A program made the translations under genes and the position numbers. Of a DNA stretch of 64,000 bases, positions 1 through 8,712 are shown one piece after another; positions within the stretch are counted from its first letter, which is position 1; every line of letters begins with the position of its first letter. The stretch spans positions 108,722 through 172,721 of the forward strand of contig CAJTPM010000005.1 of assembly GCA_910578085.1 (NCBI GenBank), written 5' to 3'. The stretch comes from an uncultured Lachnospiraceae bacterium. Lineage in GTDB: Bacteria > Bacillota > Clostridia > Lachnospirales > Lachnospiraceae. The notes under the pieces were generated by a model, which saw nothing but the letters and a program-made list of their open reading frames with translations, had not been told where the DNA came from and ran no database searches.

Positions 1-1637
1 TCCGCATCCGCGTCCGTGACGCCAAGCTCCTCCAAAATCAGATCCAGATCAAGGGCATTCCTCTTTTTATCCTCCAGCAGATAGCAGTAGACCGCACGGA
101 AAGCCAGTTCCTTCGTATCCACCTGTTTTCCGAAAGTCCACTCATAATCGATCAGCGTCCAGACACTGTTTTCCAATGCGTCAAAGGGTTTTGCCCCATC
201 CTTTCTCCCGATCAGAATATTGGAAAAAATCAGGTCAAAATCCGCCACCGGCTCTTTGCTGTGGTGATCTACCAGCCGCAGATACTTCCGGAAAAGCTCT
301 AAAAAGCCTTCCATATCATTTTCCGCCAGTCTGGCATCCAACAGTTCCGTCAGCGTTACCCCCTCGATATACTCAAGCTCCACATAAGGCCGCTCTTCCT
401 CTCTCTCCACCAGCTTGCAGCGGTTGATCCGCAGCTCCCCGCCGCCGTAGCGGTCCTTCAGCTTCCGGTAAGCCACCTCAATATTCCTGATATGGGTATC
501 CGCCTCCTCGCACAAAGGATGCTTTCTCACTGCCAGCTGCCTCGGCAGACCGCTTCTCTCTGCGGACGTCATATCCCCTCTGTTCTCCAACCCTGTCAGC
601 GTAACCGGCAAAATCTCTGTCCGGATCCGGTAATCTCTCTTTCTGTCACACGAATACTTCACATAACAGGTGTCCGGCTTCTCCCCAAGCACCACCAGAT
701 AGGAATTGGAATATAACGGAAACAACCCTTCCCGCAGAATGGAATCAAAGGCTCTCCGCTCATCAAACAGCACCATTCTGTCTCTGTCAAAATTGCGCAG
801 ATTATCGGACAGCTCCCCGATCTTTGGCTGATATTCGTCCGAATAAAGGTTTGTCATAAACTTGTAATCCGGATAGGGATAATAAAAGGCGTACTCCGTC
901 ATCCCGCAGTCCGCAAAAATGCGCTCCAGGCCGTTCCTCGTAAAGGTCCGGACCACGCCGCCCTCCGGATAACCCTCGATCCCGGAAAAAAAGGTTCCCA
1001 GATGATCCTCTCTGCACCCGGCCCAGTACTTCAATCCAAATTTATTCTCTATGGCGATAACGATACGCCCATCCTTTTTCAGATGGCGTTTTATAATATT
1101 CAGAAAATTCTCAAAAGGCGCATCGCCGCCGATATAAGCCTGGGCATACTCAAACACACCGATCAGGCAGATATAATCATAGTTATTTGGAAGAGAAGGT
1201 TCCACATCCTGAAAATTCCCCACATGGATCGTCACATTATCACAGTCCATATGCCTGTATGCATTGATCATACTGCGCTTTTTCGACAGTTCCACACAGG
1301 TGACGCTCTGTGCCTTTCTGGAAAGCACACCCGTTATCGCGCCGCAGCCCGAACCCACTTCCAGCACGCTCATCGTTTTGTCGATGGGCAGCCACTCCAC
1401 GATATTTTCCCTCTGGGCGGAAAGATGATAAAGAACCTCCCAGCTCTTTTTCTCCTCAATAATACGCGGATACTCCACCTCGGCATAATCCCTTGCGATC
1501 TGCAGCAGCTCATCCTCCACCGCCCCATCGCAGTACACATCCTCGCCGGAGTAAAATGTGAAATCCAGATTTACTTTTCCGATCTGCTCTATTTTCCCCA
1601 TACTCAATACTTTCTTTATCGTATCAGCTGTCATCAT
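1..1637 (-). CDS. Methyltransferase-kinase fusion (WbdD-like), partial, runs off left edge
   Basis: About 545 codons are visible; the 3' end lies outside the window. The N-terminal third is a class I SAM-dependent methyltransferase: a glycine-rich SAM loop (LEVGSGCGAITG, near residue 96) is followed by an acidic strand-2 end (CVELS) and a later DYICLIGVFEY stretch. After about residue 285 the sequence becomes protein-kinase/APH-like, with a VKYS lysine strand, a catalytic-loop-like DFDLIFSN near residue 470 and a metal-binding-like LIDYEW near residue 496. Methyltransferase followed by kinase is the order of WbdD, which caps the non-reducing end of E. coli O9a polysaccharide with phosphate and methyl. 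The position next to a Wzt/Wzm-type ABC transporter supports chain capping here, by inference. The start ATG at 1637 has AAAGGA just upstream; a second ATG follows directly. It could instead be a methyltransferase with an unrelated sugar-kinase-like domain. Confidence 0.7.
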   Translation of the reverse strand, partial: MMTADTIKKVLSMGKIEQIGKVNLDFTFYSGEDVYCDGAVEDELLQIARDYAEVEYPRIIEEKKSWEVLYHLSAQRENIVEWLPIDKTMSVLEVGSGCGAITGVLSRKAQSVTCVELSKKRSMINAYRHMDCDNVTIHVGNFQDVEPSLPNNYDYICLIGVFEYAQAYIGGDAPFENFLNIIKRHLKKDGRIVIAIENKFGLKYWAGCREDHLGTFFSGIEGYPEGGVVRTFTRNGLERIFADCGMTEYAFYYPYPDYKFMTNLYSDEYQPKIGELSDNLRNFDRDRMVLFDERRAFDSILREGLFPLYSNSYLVVLGEKPDTCYVKYSCDRKRDYRIRTEILPVTLTGLENRGDMTSAERSGLPRQLAVRKHPLCEEADTHIRNIEVAYRKLKDRYGGGELRINRCKLVEREEERPYVELEYIEGVTLTELLDARLAENDMEGFLELFRKYLRLVDHHSKEPVADFDLIFSNILIGRKDGAKPFDALENSVWTLIDYEWTFGKQVDTKELAFRAVYCYLLEDKKRNALDLDLILEELGVTDADA

Positions 1638-1761
1638 AGTTTTCCTTTATCCCTACCATTTTTTCACCCGGGCGTCGAAAATATCTCTCTGTCTTCTACC
1701 AGAAGATAATCGTCCTCCTATGAGTTTCCGTTTCGCTTCACCTCAGTCAGCCATCAGGATA

Positions 1762-3099
1762 TTATGATCCACTGATGGCGTCCGCAGGTGGCCTCACCTC
1801 CACCACAGACTCCGGATCAAAAAATCCCACCGTATCTTTATCCGAGATCACCGTCAGATTCAGCACATCATACAGCCTGTGATACACCGTAAAATCATCC
1901 CCCTCATAGCCGGTCACCCCCAGAGACAGCAGATACTCTCCCCCTTGTAAGTTCATATGCTGGGTAAACGTAATCTCCTTTGTCTCCCCTGCCTTCACTG
2001 CTTCCAGAAAAGCTTTTTCCACCATGGTATTCGTACCGGTAATCTCCGTCCCTTTGATATTTTTTATCGTAAACGCAAAAATCGGTGCCGGACAGTCCTG
2101 CGCAAATTCCACTTTCATGCGGATCGTATATTCCTGCCCTTTGATCACCGCCGTAGTCCTCACCCCGTTCTGGTCGGTCAGATCGTACTCCGTAATTCTC
2201 GCCTTCCCGGAACCGTACTCCAACAGTTCGGGATTGATCCCCTGCCCCGCAGTCTTCTCCTCTTTTTCTTTTTTTTGCAGACTGCCCGCCGCCTTCTCCC
2301 GCAGTTCCTCATCGTGAAGCAGATTCGTATGTTCCGTATCGTCCGGTATCTCATACTGTCCCACAAGCACCCGCTTATAGGTATCGATCATCTCTTTGGG
2401 GCTGCCTTCCCCCAGCTTCACGCCCTTGTTTAACAGCACCACCCTGTCACAGTATTTGCTGATACTGCTCAGATCATGACTGACAAAGACAATGGTTTTG
2501 CCCATTTCCTTGAATTCCTCAAATTTATGGTAGCACTTCGCCTGAAAAAATACATCCCCCACGGAAAGCGCCTCATCCACGATCAGGATCTCCGGTTCAA
2601 TGTTGATGGCAACCGCGAAAGCCAGACGGACAAACATCCCGCTGGAGTAAGTCTTCACCGGCTGATACACATACTCTCCGATGTCCGCAAAATCCAGAAT
2701 GTCCTGCAGCTTTTCATCGATCTCCTTCTCCGAAAAACCGATCATCATACCGTTTAAATAGATATTTTCGATCCCGTTATACTCCATGTTAAACCCTGCC
2801 CCAAGTTCCAGAAGGGCTGAGATACGCCCGTTCACCAACACCTGACCCTCACTGGGAGACAGAACACCTGTGATAATCTTCAGAATCGTGGACTTGCCGG
2901 AACCGTTTGTGCCAATGATCCCCACACACTCTCCCTGATAAATATCCATATCAATGCCGTTTAAAGCATAGTGCTTCTTATGCTTTGGCTTTTTGGTAAA
3001 CCCCAGCGCTTCCCGCACTCTGTCGGAAGACCTGTCATACAGTTTATATATTTTTTCCACTCCCTTTACAGAAATGGCTACAGGCTTATCTTGTGACAT
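1762..3099 (-). CDS. Polysaccharide ABC transporter ATP-binding protein with C-terminal Wzt-like domain
   Basis: ATPase of a surface-polysaccharide exporter (Wzt/TagH family), 445 residues. Walker A GTNGSGKST is at residues 63-71, the signature YSSGM at 151-155, Walker B ILIVDE at 171-176 and the switch His at 208. These lie in the order and spacing of the subfamily that exports O-antigen or teichoic acid. Residues from about 310 to the end form an extra beta-rich domain like the Wzt C-terminal carbohydrate-binding domain, which in cap-dependent systems recognises the finished chain end. The ATG at 3099 is chosen because AGGAG lies 8 bases before it; a longer frame to 3204 would overlap the preceding gene and lacks such a site. 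It pairs with the permease at 4762-5766, and the polytopic protein gene lies between them. Confident for the transporter role; the chain-end binding role is inferred. Confidence 0.9.
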   Translation of the reverse strand: MSQDKPVAISVKGVEKIYKLYDRSSDRVREALGFTKKPKHKKHYALNGIDMDIYQGECVGIIGTNGSGKSTILKIITGVLSPSEGQVLVNGRISALLELGAGFNMEYNGIENIYLNGMMIGFSEKEIDEKLQDILDFADIGEYVYQPVKTYSSGMFVRLAFAVAINIEPEILIVDEALSVGDVFFQAKCYHKFEEFKEMGKTIVFVSHDLSSISKYCDRVVLLNKGVKLGEGSPKEMIDTYKRVLVGQYEIPDDTEHTNLLHDEELREKAAGSLQKKEKEEKTAGQGINPELLEYGSGKARITEYDLTDQNGVRTTAVIKGQEYTIRMKVEFAQDCPAPIFAFTIKNIKGTEITGTNTMVEKAFLEAVKAGETKEITFTQHMNLQGGEYLLSLGVTGYEGDDFTVYHRLYDVLNLTVISDKDTVGFFDPESVVEVRPPADAISGS

Positions 3100-3187
3100 A
3101 ACTTCTCCTATTTCATAACAGTTCGGCCATATGGCTTCACTGTTATCCTGTTCCACCACAACAGTTCCGCCTCCCGGCCGGACAGTT

Positions 3188-4705
3188 CTATTCCTCTTCC
3201 TCAACTGCTCTCACCGCCAGAGATTCTTTCCCATACCAGTTCGCCATCGCCCGGTTTTCCTCTCTCTCCGGATCCTCACTCAGATCTCCGATGCACAACA
3301 TCCAGGGCTTAAAGATATAGGGTTCCAGCACCACATTTTTTTCACCGCTCTTTAAAATTTCCAGCCGCTCTAGATACTCGCAGTGGAAATTGTAGGCCTC
3401 CCCCGAGTGAATATAGTGATATGCTCCCCAGGAGGAGTACCACCCATACTGATTGGAGGAATGTTTTACCACAAATACGACTGAAAGTGCTATCAGCCCG
3501 TAAAACCACCAGGGACATCCCCTGTCCGCAAACTGCCTCCCCCTCTTCTCCAGAAGTCTTCTCATCCAGCCGGTCCAATATACCTCATTGATCACTAACA
3601 GGATCTGGTATGTAACTTTTACCGCATTTAACGTTCTGCTGAGTCCCGCATGCCCCAGAGAGTAAAGGCTTGGAGTAAACCCCGTGGCATACAGACACAA
3701 AGACCATAAAAGAACAAGCCCCGGCAGTCTGAATGAAAAGCTGCTTTTCCCTGCGATCCTCCAGGCGATCGGCAGTATCAGTATGACTGCCACCAGCGTA
3801 ATCCATCCTGAAAACTCTCCCATATAACGAAAAGCCTCCAGAAAAGAACGAAGCACCGACTCCACCGGCGAATATCCCCAGCCCACATAGGACTGCGCCC
3901 TCACACCATTCCCCGGCGCCGACACATTTTTATAGAAGGCAAACCCATAGACCGCCAATATGGGAAAATAGCGGAACACTTTCTTCCTGTCCGCCAGAAA
4001 TGCCAGTATCATTATGGATACCAGTATCACCAGCCCCTGCAGGGAAGTGACAAAGTTGCTGCCGCCCGCCAACAGCGCACCTGCCATCCCGGCTATTATC
4101 AAAAGGATCCCCTTCACGCTTTTTACACGCTCAACTGTAAACAGACAGATGAACCCGGCCACAGAGAGCATGGCAAACGAATGCATTCCCATATAATGTA
4201 TCCCCGGATTGTACCAGAACAATGCCGACGGCGTCGTATATGTCAGCTCTATCACCATCATTGCAGCAATCGCCTGCAGACTGATCGAAGAGGCTCTGTT
4301 CACATGGAGCACTTTCTTTGTCAGCGTTCCCACCAGCACAAACACCGATGTGGTGAGAATCAGGATCAGGAACATGCTGCCGATTCCATAATACTGTTCC
4401 CCCCAGATATGAGGCGCCAGGGACATAAAAAAGATCGAGGAAAATGTCCCCTGCCATGCATACCAGGACATCGATGCACAGTACCACGCCCCTTTTAATG
4501 CGCCACGGATACCCGGCACCTCCGTCATGAAGTTTCGGGCATATATCGCATAATTGAAATCATCATACCAGGGCACTGCGTAAACCGCAATACGAAGTAA
4601 CGGCGCCAGCAAAATCAGTAAAACCACCACCGCCCCGGCACTGGTCACCGGATCGGACGGCCTCCAATTCGCTATTCTGTTTATCCAGTTCTTTACCTTT
4701 CCCAT
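3188..4705 (-). CDS. Polytopic membrane protein, possible glycosyltransferase (DUF6056-like)
   Basis: A 505-residue integral membrane protein with about eleven hydrophobic segments. The first TM segment (around residues 24-45) is followed by a short extracytoplasmic PWYDDFNY stretch. An acidic cluster after the first TM helix is common in GT-C-type glycosyltransferases and in DUF6056/GtrII-like proteins, where it can hold catalytic acids. The C-terminal 100 residues form a soluble extracytoplasmic-looking tail. It lies between the two subunits of the polysaccharide ABC transporter, so a role in adding side groups or sugars from a lipid-linked donor is plausible. I cannot assign a substrate and do not recognise an exact family by sight; the DUF6056 comparison rests on length, topology and the YDDFNY motif only. 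Confidence 0.65.
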   Translation of the reverse strand: MGKVKNWINRIANWRPSDPVTSAGAVVVLLILLAPLLRIAVYAVPWYDDFNYAIYARNFMTEVPGIRGALKGAWYCASMSWYAWQGTFSSIFFMSLAPHIWGEQYYGIGSMFLILILTTSVFVLVGTLTKKVLHVNRASSISLQAIAAMMVIELTYTTPSALFWYNPGIHYMGMHSFAMLSVAGFICLFTVERVKSVKGILLIIAGMAGALLAGGSNFVTSLQGLVILVSIMILAFLADRKKVFRYFPILAVYGFAFYKNVSAPGNGVRAQSYVGWGYSPVESVLRSFLEAFRYMGEFSGWITLVAVILILPIAWRIAGKSSFSFRLPGLVLLWSLCLYATGFTPSLYSLGHAGLSRTLNAVKVTYQILLVINEVYWTGWMRRLLEKRGRQFADRGCPWWFYGLIALSVVFVVKHSSNQYGWYSSWGAYHYIHSGEAYNFHCEYLERLEILKSGEKNVVLEPYIFKPWMLCIGDLSEDPEREENRAMANWYGKESLAVRAVEEEE

Positions 4706-4761
4706 ATTCCGTTTCCTGCTCTCTGTCCACCATTTATGCCATCAGAACATTGCTCTGCCTT

Positions 4762-5766
4762 TTACAGTACATCCGCAAAATGTACTTTCAGCCGCTTAAA
4801 AATAAGCGCACCGATGCCAAACACCACCACAGTAAAGATCCAAAAATACATGGTGGAATAAAAATCCTCAAAAAACCATTCCTTTTCGCAGATCGCGCTG
4901 CGGTAACCATTCACAATATATACTAATGGATTTAATTTTATGATTGTATTCCAAAGCGGCGGCTTATTCTCCAGCACTGCAATGCTCCACAGAATCGGGG
5001 TCGCCCACATCCCCACCTGCAACACAATGGATATGATCTGCGTCAGATCCCTGAAAAATATCACGATCGCACAGGTCGTATAGGAAAGTCCCAGCACCAG
5101 AATAAACGTACAGATACTGTAATAGATGATCTGAATCGTATAAACCGTAGGATAACAGCCATAGATCACCGCCACAATTAAAAGCACCAGCACAAAAAAC
5201 AGATGAATGAATGTGGCCGCAATAATTTTGATGATCGGCAGAATGCTGATCTTAAAGACCACTTTCTTTACCAGATAATTATACTCAAGAAGAGCCGTAG
5301 TTCCGTTATTCAGTGCCTCAGAAAAATAAAACCAGGGACAAAGCCCTGCCGCCAGAAACAGTACATAAGGCATACTTGTCCCACTGGAGAGAAACTGTGC
5401 CCTGGAACCCATAAAATTTTCAAACACAAACCAGTACATGAAAACCGTGACTACCGGCTGGATCAGTGCCCAAATGATCCCCAGATAAGAACCTGCATAA
5501 CGCTTTTTAAAGTCATTTTTAGCTAACTTCCAGATCAGCCTTCTGTTCTCAAACAGTTCCATCGGAAGGACCGTCAGCTTATCATAGAGCAGTATGAAAA
5601 CAACACAGGATATCATGATCAGCACACAGGCTATTATTTTCTTTAACAGCTCCTCCTGCTGATCGGCAAAGGGATTGTGATGCAGCACGATAATAAGCGC
5701 CATGATCCCCGCTAATATACAGAAAATGGCGATCCCCATTTTCTTTGAAATTCTTTTATGCTTCAT
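4762..5766 (-). CDS. ABC-2 type polysaccharide export permease (Wzm/TagG-like)
   Basis: Membrane subunit of the exporter whose ATPase is encoded at 1762-3099; 334 residues. Two N-terminal hydrophobic segments (about residues 10-28 and 42-60) precede the conserved ABC-2 core. The core opens with LIWKLAKNDFKKRYAGSYLG, the typical amphipathic coupling stretch of the TagG/Wzm/KpsM group, and is followed by six TM segments. The two extra N-terminal helices are an addition to the usual 260-residue family length. ATG at 5766 is used because AGGAG (5777-5781) sits 10 bases upstream; an in-frame TTG at 5775 is too close to that site. The gene follows rfbC by 13 bases in the same operon. Confidence 0.88.
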   Translation of the reverse strand: MKHKRISKKMGIAIFCILAGIMALIIVLHHNPFADQQEELLKKIIACVLIMISCVVFILLYDKLTVLPMELFENRRLIWKLAKNDFKKRYAGSYLGIIWALIQPVVTVFMYWFVFENFMGSRAQFLSSGTSMPYVLFLAAGLCPWFYFSEALNNGTTALLEYNYLVKKVVFKISILPIIKIIAATFIHLFFVLVLLIVAVIYGCYPTVYTIQIIYYSICTFILVLGLSYTTCAIVIFFRDLTQIISIVLQVGMWATPILWSIAVLENKPPLWNTIIKLNPLVYIVNGYRSAICEKEWFFEDFYSTMYFWIFTVVVFGIGALIFKRLKVHFADVL

Positions 5767-5779
5767 TTGCGGCAATCTC

Positions 5780-6343
5780 CTACACGCCCATAGTCTGTCT
5801 GAAAGCAGAAAATCCTGCCCACTTTGTATCCTTTTCCGATAAGATCAACTCCATTCCATCCGGAATCGGCCATTTCACACCGATCTCGCTATCCCCGAAG
5901 TAAATGCCTCCCTCATCGTCCCCATGATAGAAATCCGTACACTTATAACAAAATTCCGCCTCCCCGGAAAGTACCAGAAATCCATGGGCAAAATTTTTCG
6001 GAATGAAAAACTGTTTTTTATTCTCGTCAGACAAAATTTCTCCATGCCACTTTCCGAATGTAGGAGACCCTTTCCGCAGATCCACTGCCACATCAAAGAC
6101 TTCGCCTTTTATCACCCGCACCAGTTTATCCTGCGGAAAGTTTTTCTGGAAATGAAGTCCACGCAGCACGCCCCTTTTCGAGGAAGACTGATTATCCTGC
6201 ACAAAAACCTGATCGATCCCGGCCTCCTTAAAATCATTGTACTGATAGGTTTCCATAAAATACCCTCTGCTATCCCCGAAAACAGCAGGCGTTATAATTT
6301 TCAATCCCTCGATCTCACAAGTCTCTACTTTAATCTTTCCCAT
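5780..6343 (-). CDS. rfbC: dTDP-4-dehydrorhamnose 3,5-epimerase
   Basis: Third enzyme of dTDP-L-rhamnose synthesis, epimerising C3 and C5 of dTDP-4-keto-6-deoxyglucose. The 187-residue cupin protein has the family length and carries RGLHFQ (catalytic His64), the FFIPKNFAHGF stretch and a Tyr near 133 in EFCYKCTDFY. The ATG at 6343 has AAGGA six bases upstream; a longer frame exists but has no ribosome site. It lies in the same operon as rfbB and rfbA but is separated from them by a GH25 gene. rfbD, the reductase that completes the pathway, is not in the window. The product is expected to feed rhamnose into the exported polysaccharide. Confidence 0.93.
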   Translation of the reverse strand: MGKIKVETCEIEGLKIITPAVFGDSRGYFMETYQYNDFKEAGIDQVFVQDNQSSSKRGVLRGLHFQKNFPQDKLVRVIKGEVFDVAVDLRKGSPTFGKWHGEILSDENKKQFFIPKNFAHGFLVLSGEAEFCYKCTDFYHGDDEGGIYFGDSEIGVKWPIPDGMELILSEKDTKWAGFSAFRQTMGV

Positions 6344-6399
6344 TCTTATATCCTTCCCTCTCCCATTCCTCATATTCTTTTGTAATACAGGTATCACAA

Positions 6400-6458
6400 T
6401 TGCAGTGCGCCATCCGGGAAACTGATGTTCTTCTGATGTGATTGCCGGCGCACTGCAA
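6400..6458 (-). repeat. Hairpin between the small GH25 gene and rfbC
   Basis: Perfect 11-base arms (6400-6410 and 6448-6458) enclose a 37-base loop containing a short repeated GATG. There is no T-run after it, so it is more likely an mRNA processing or stability element, or a remnant repeat, than a strong terminator. Confidence 0.5.
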
Positions 6459-6460
6459 AT

Positions 6461-7807
6461 CTAATACGCCAGGTAGCTGATATCCAGATCCACTCTGCCT
6501 TCGATACCGTCCACATTTCCGGAGGACGTGTACTGCCAGAAATGATAATTTCCGCCGTATATCGGTTTCTCCCGGTATTCTGCCAGCCAGATAATATGAT
6601 CTGTCAGCGCATCCATCCGGAGCTTTGACCGAAACCAGTTTCTGCCGCCATAAACGCCGCCGCTGTAACCTGCATCTTCCACGGTCTCACAGAAAGCCTG
6701 ACAGACCCTGGTTCTTGTCTCCATATCCAGTCCATCCGCCCGTCCATTTCCACCGGCGCTCTCGCTGTCAATAAAAATCGGATAAGTTATCCTGTATCCC
6801 TCACACAGTGCAAGAGCCATACTCGCCTCCTCCACAGCTTCCACCTCATTGGTGGCCTGGGTAAAGAAATAGACCCCGACTTTCAGGCCGGCTGCCAGAG
6901 CCCCCTGCATGTTCTGCCTGAAGTACGGATCCTCTACAAGCGCGCCCGTAGAAGAACCGCGGTAACCACAGCGGATGATCGCATATGTAATCCCGGCATT
7001 CTGCACTCTGTCCCAGTCGATCTCGCCGTTCCACTTGGATACATCAATGCCCATCTGTCCTTCTTCGCCCAGATCCCTGACATCCACGACCTCCGTATCG
7101 TCGGCATCTGCCAGCGCATCTTTCTCCTCGGTGTCCTCCTCCTCCGCAATGACATCCGCCTCGGTCTTCATGAGTAACGTAATATCCGGAATCGCCGTAT
7201 ACTCTACTTTATCTCTGACTGACACCACTGTCGGTTTCGGTTTTTCAAACTCCCCTGCCTCCGTCAGTGTCACCTCATAATCGCCTGCACTCAGATTACT
7301 GATATAGACTATGCCGTCTTTATCCTGGTCAATATAGCTGCCCTGCTCTTTTAAACTGACGACAAAGGGCACACCGGTCACCACATTGCCCGCACCATCC
7401 AGAATCTGAACCCTCAGATCCCGCTCCACTGAAGTCGTCACAAAAGAAAGACTTTTTTCATTCGCCTCAAGCAGCTTCTTCTCGTAGCTGCTCAGTTCCC
7501 TGTCAAAAAAAGTCGAATCTCTCAAAAATGCCCTCAGATCATCACCCACCTGTTTGGTCTTATCCGCTCCGGCAAACCCGTCCTGCGCAAAACTTCCATC
7601 ATCTTCCGTTTCGGTCCCCTCATCTGTCTCCTGTACCAGGGATTCGATCTCTGAGGGTGTTTCCTGTTCCGTCTGCTCTTCTTCAGACTGATCTTTTCCA
7701 AACAGAGACTTCATCCGTGACATATTCCCCAGAAATGTCACAAAAACCACAAGCAGTACCATAATGGCGCTGATCAGAACAGCGCGTTTTTTTATCCTAG
7801 AGTCCAT
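6461..7807 (-). CDS. Membrane-anchored GH25 lysozyme-like protein (small paralogue)
   Basis: A 448-residue type II membrane protein. A single TM helix at about residues 8-29 is followed by an acidic Glu/Thr-rich linker, a Cna-B-like beta domain (about 110-200) with an EAGDYEVTLTE-type strand pattern, a second linker, and a C-terminal GH25 domain from about residue 250. The GH25 domain shows GIDVSKWNGEIDW, IIRCGYRG, YFFTQA and the acidic pair in FIDSES, all active-site landmarks of GH25 muramidases. It would cleave peptidoglycan outside the membrane. It closely resembles the C-terminus of the larger GH25 protein at 9841-12759. The start ATG at 7807 overlaps the rfbA stop by 11 bases and has AGAGG six bases upstream; a TTG at 7813 is less likely. 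The polysaccharide operon context suggests wall remodelling linked to polymer attachment. Confidence 0.87.
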   Translation of the reverse strand: MDSRIKKRAVLISAIMVLLVVFVTFLGNMSRMKSLFGKDQSEEEQTEQETPSEIESLVQETDEGTETEDDGSFAQDGFAGADKTKQVGDDLRAFLRDSTFFDRELSSYEKKLLEANEKSLSFVTTSVERDLRVQILDGAGNVVTGVPFVVSLKEQGSYIDQDKDGIVYISNLSAGDYEVTLTEAGEFEKPKPTVVSVRDKVEYTAIPDITLLMKTEADVIAEEEDTEEKDALADADDTEVVDVRDLGEEGQMGIDVSKWNGEIDWDRVQNAGITYAIIRCGYRGSSTGALVEDPYFRQNMQGALAAGLKVGVYFFTQATNEVEAVEEASMALALCEGYRITYPIFIDSESAGGNGRADGLDMETRTRVCQAFCETVEDAGYSGGVYGGRNWFRSKLRMDALTDHIIWLAEYREKPIYGGNYHFWQYTSSGNVDGIEGRVDLDISYLAY

Positions 7808-8666
7808 TTGCAACCTCTGTCAGATATTTCCCGTAATTCGTTTTAAGAAGCGGCTCCGCCAGCGCAAGCAGCTGTTCCTTCGTAATAAATCCCCGCTTAT
7901 AAGCAATTTCCTCGATACAGGAAATATACAGTCCCTGTCTCTTCTGGAATGCCGCCACAAAATCCGACGCATCAAGCAGCGAATCATGATTTCCCGTATC
8001 TAACCACGCAAAACCCCTGCCCATCTTCTCAACGCGCAGATCTCCCCGCTCCATGTAGGCATTGTTGACGCTTGTAATCTCAATTTCTCCTCTCGCGGAG
8101 GGTTTTACATTTTTTGCGATCTCCACCACATCATTATCGTAAAAATAGAGTCCCGGCACAGCGTAATTGCTCCTAGGGTTCTGCGGTTTTTCTTCGATAG
8201 AGAGCGCCTTCCCGTCTTCGTCAAACTCCACAACTCCGTATTCTCTGGGATCTCTCACATAATAGCCAAAAATCGTAGCTCCCTTTTTCCTGGCTGCCAC
8301 CTCCAGAAGCAATCTGGAAAAACTCTGCCCATAAAAAATATTATCGCCCAACACTAACGCCACAGGGTCCTTTCCAATGAACTCCTCTCCGATCAGAAAG
8401 GCATCCGCCAGCCCTCGGGGGTATTCCTGCACCGCATAGGAAAACTGTAAGCCAAGCTGCGCCCCATCCCCGAAGAGTTGTTCAAACATCGGCAGATCCC
8501 TCGGGGTGGAAATGATCAGTATCTCCCGGATTCCCGCCAACATCAGCGTAGACAGCGGATAATAGATCATCGGCTTGTCATAGACAGGCATCATCTGTTT
8601 TGAAATAGCCTTGGTTAACGGATAGAGCCTCGTTCCCGATCCACCTGCAAGTATAATTCCCTTCAT
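7797..8666 (-). CDS. rfbA: Glucose-1-phosphate thymidylyltransferase
   Basis: Makes dTDP-glucose from dTTP and glucose-1-phosphate, the first step of dTDP-rhamnose synthesis. The 289-residue protein has the usual family length, opens with the nucleotide-binding MKGIILAGGSGTRLYPLT, and carries SKQMMPVYDKPMIYYP and the ALVLGDNIFYG metal/sugar site. ATG 8666 has GGAGG five bases upstream, and the longer frame to 8684 only adds residues absent from the family. It lies directly after rfbB and overlaps the small GH25 gene by 11 bases, implying coupled translation. Confidence 0.95.
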   Translation of the reverse strand: MKGIILAGGSGTRLYPLTKAISKQMMPVYDKPMIYYPLSTLMLAGIREILIISTPRDLPMFEQLFGDGAQLGLQFSYAVQEYPRGLADAFLIGEEFIGKDPVALVLGDNIFYGQSFSRLLLEVAARKKGATIFGYYVRDPREYGVVEFDEDGKALSIEEKPQNPRSNYAVPGLYFYDNDVVEIAKNVKPSARGEIEITSVNNAYMERGDLRVEKMGRGFAWLDTGNHDSLLDASDFVAAFQKRQGLYISCIEEIAYKRGFITKEQLLALAEPLLKTNYGKYLTEVANGL

Positions 8667-8712
8667 AATTCCTCCATCTTTCACGTCGACAGTCTCACCT
8701 CTGTGAACATGA

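Noticed and set aside
1002..1709. A 235-codon plus-strand frame at the left edge
   Set aside because: It has no family motif and lies opposite a minus-strand frame of over 540 codons with clear methyltransferase and kinase-like motifs and a good ribosome site.
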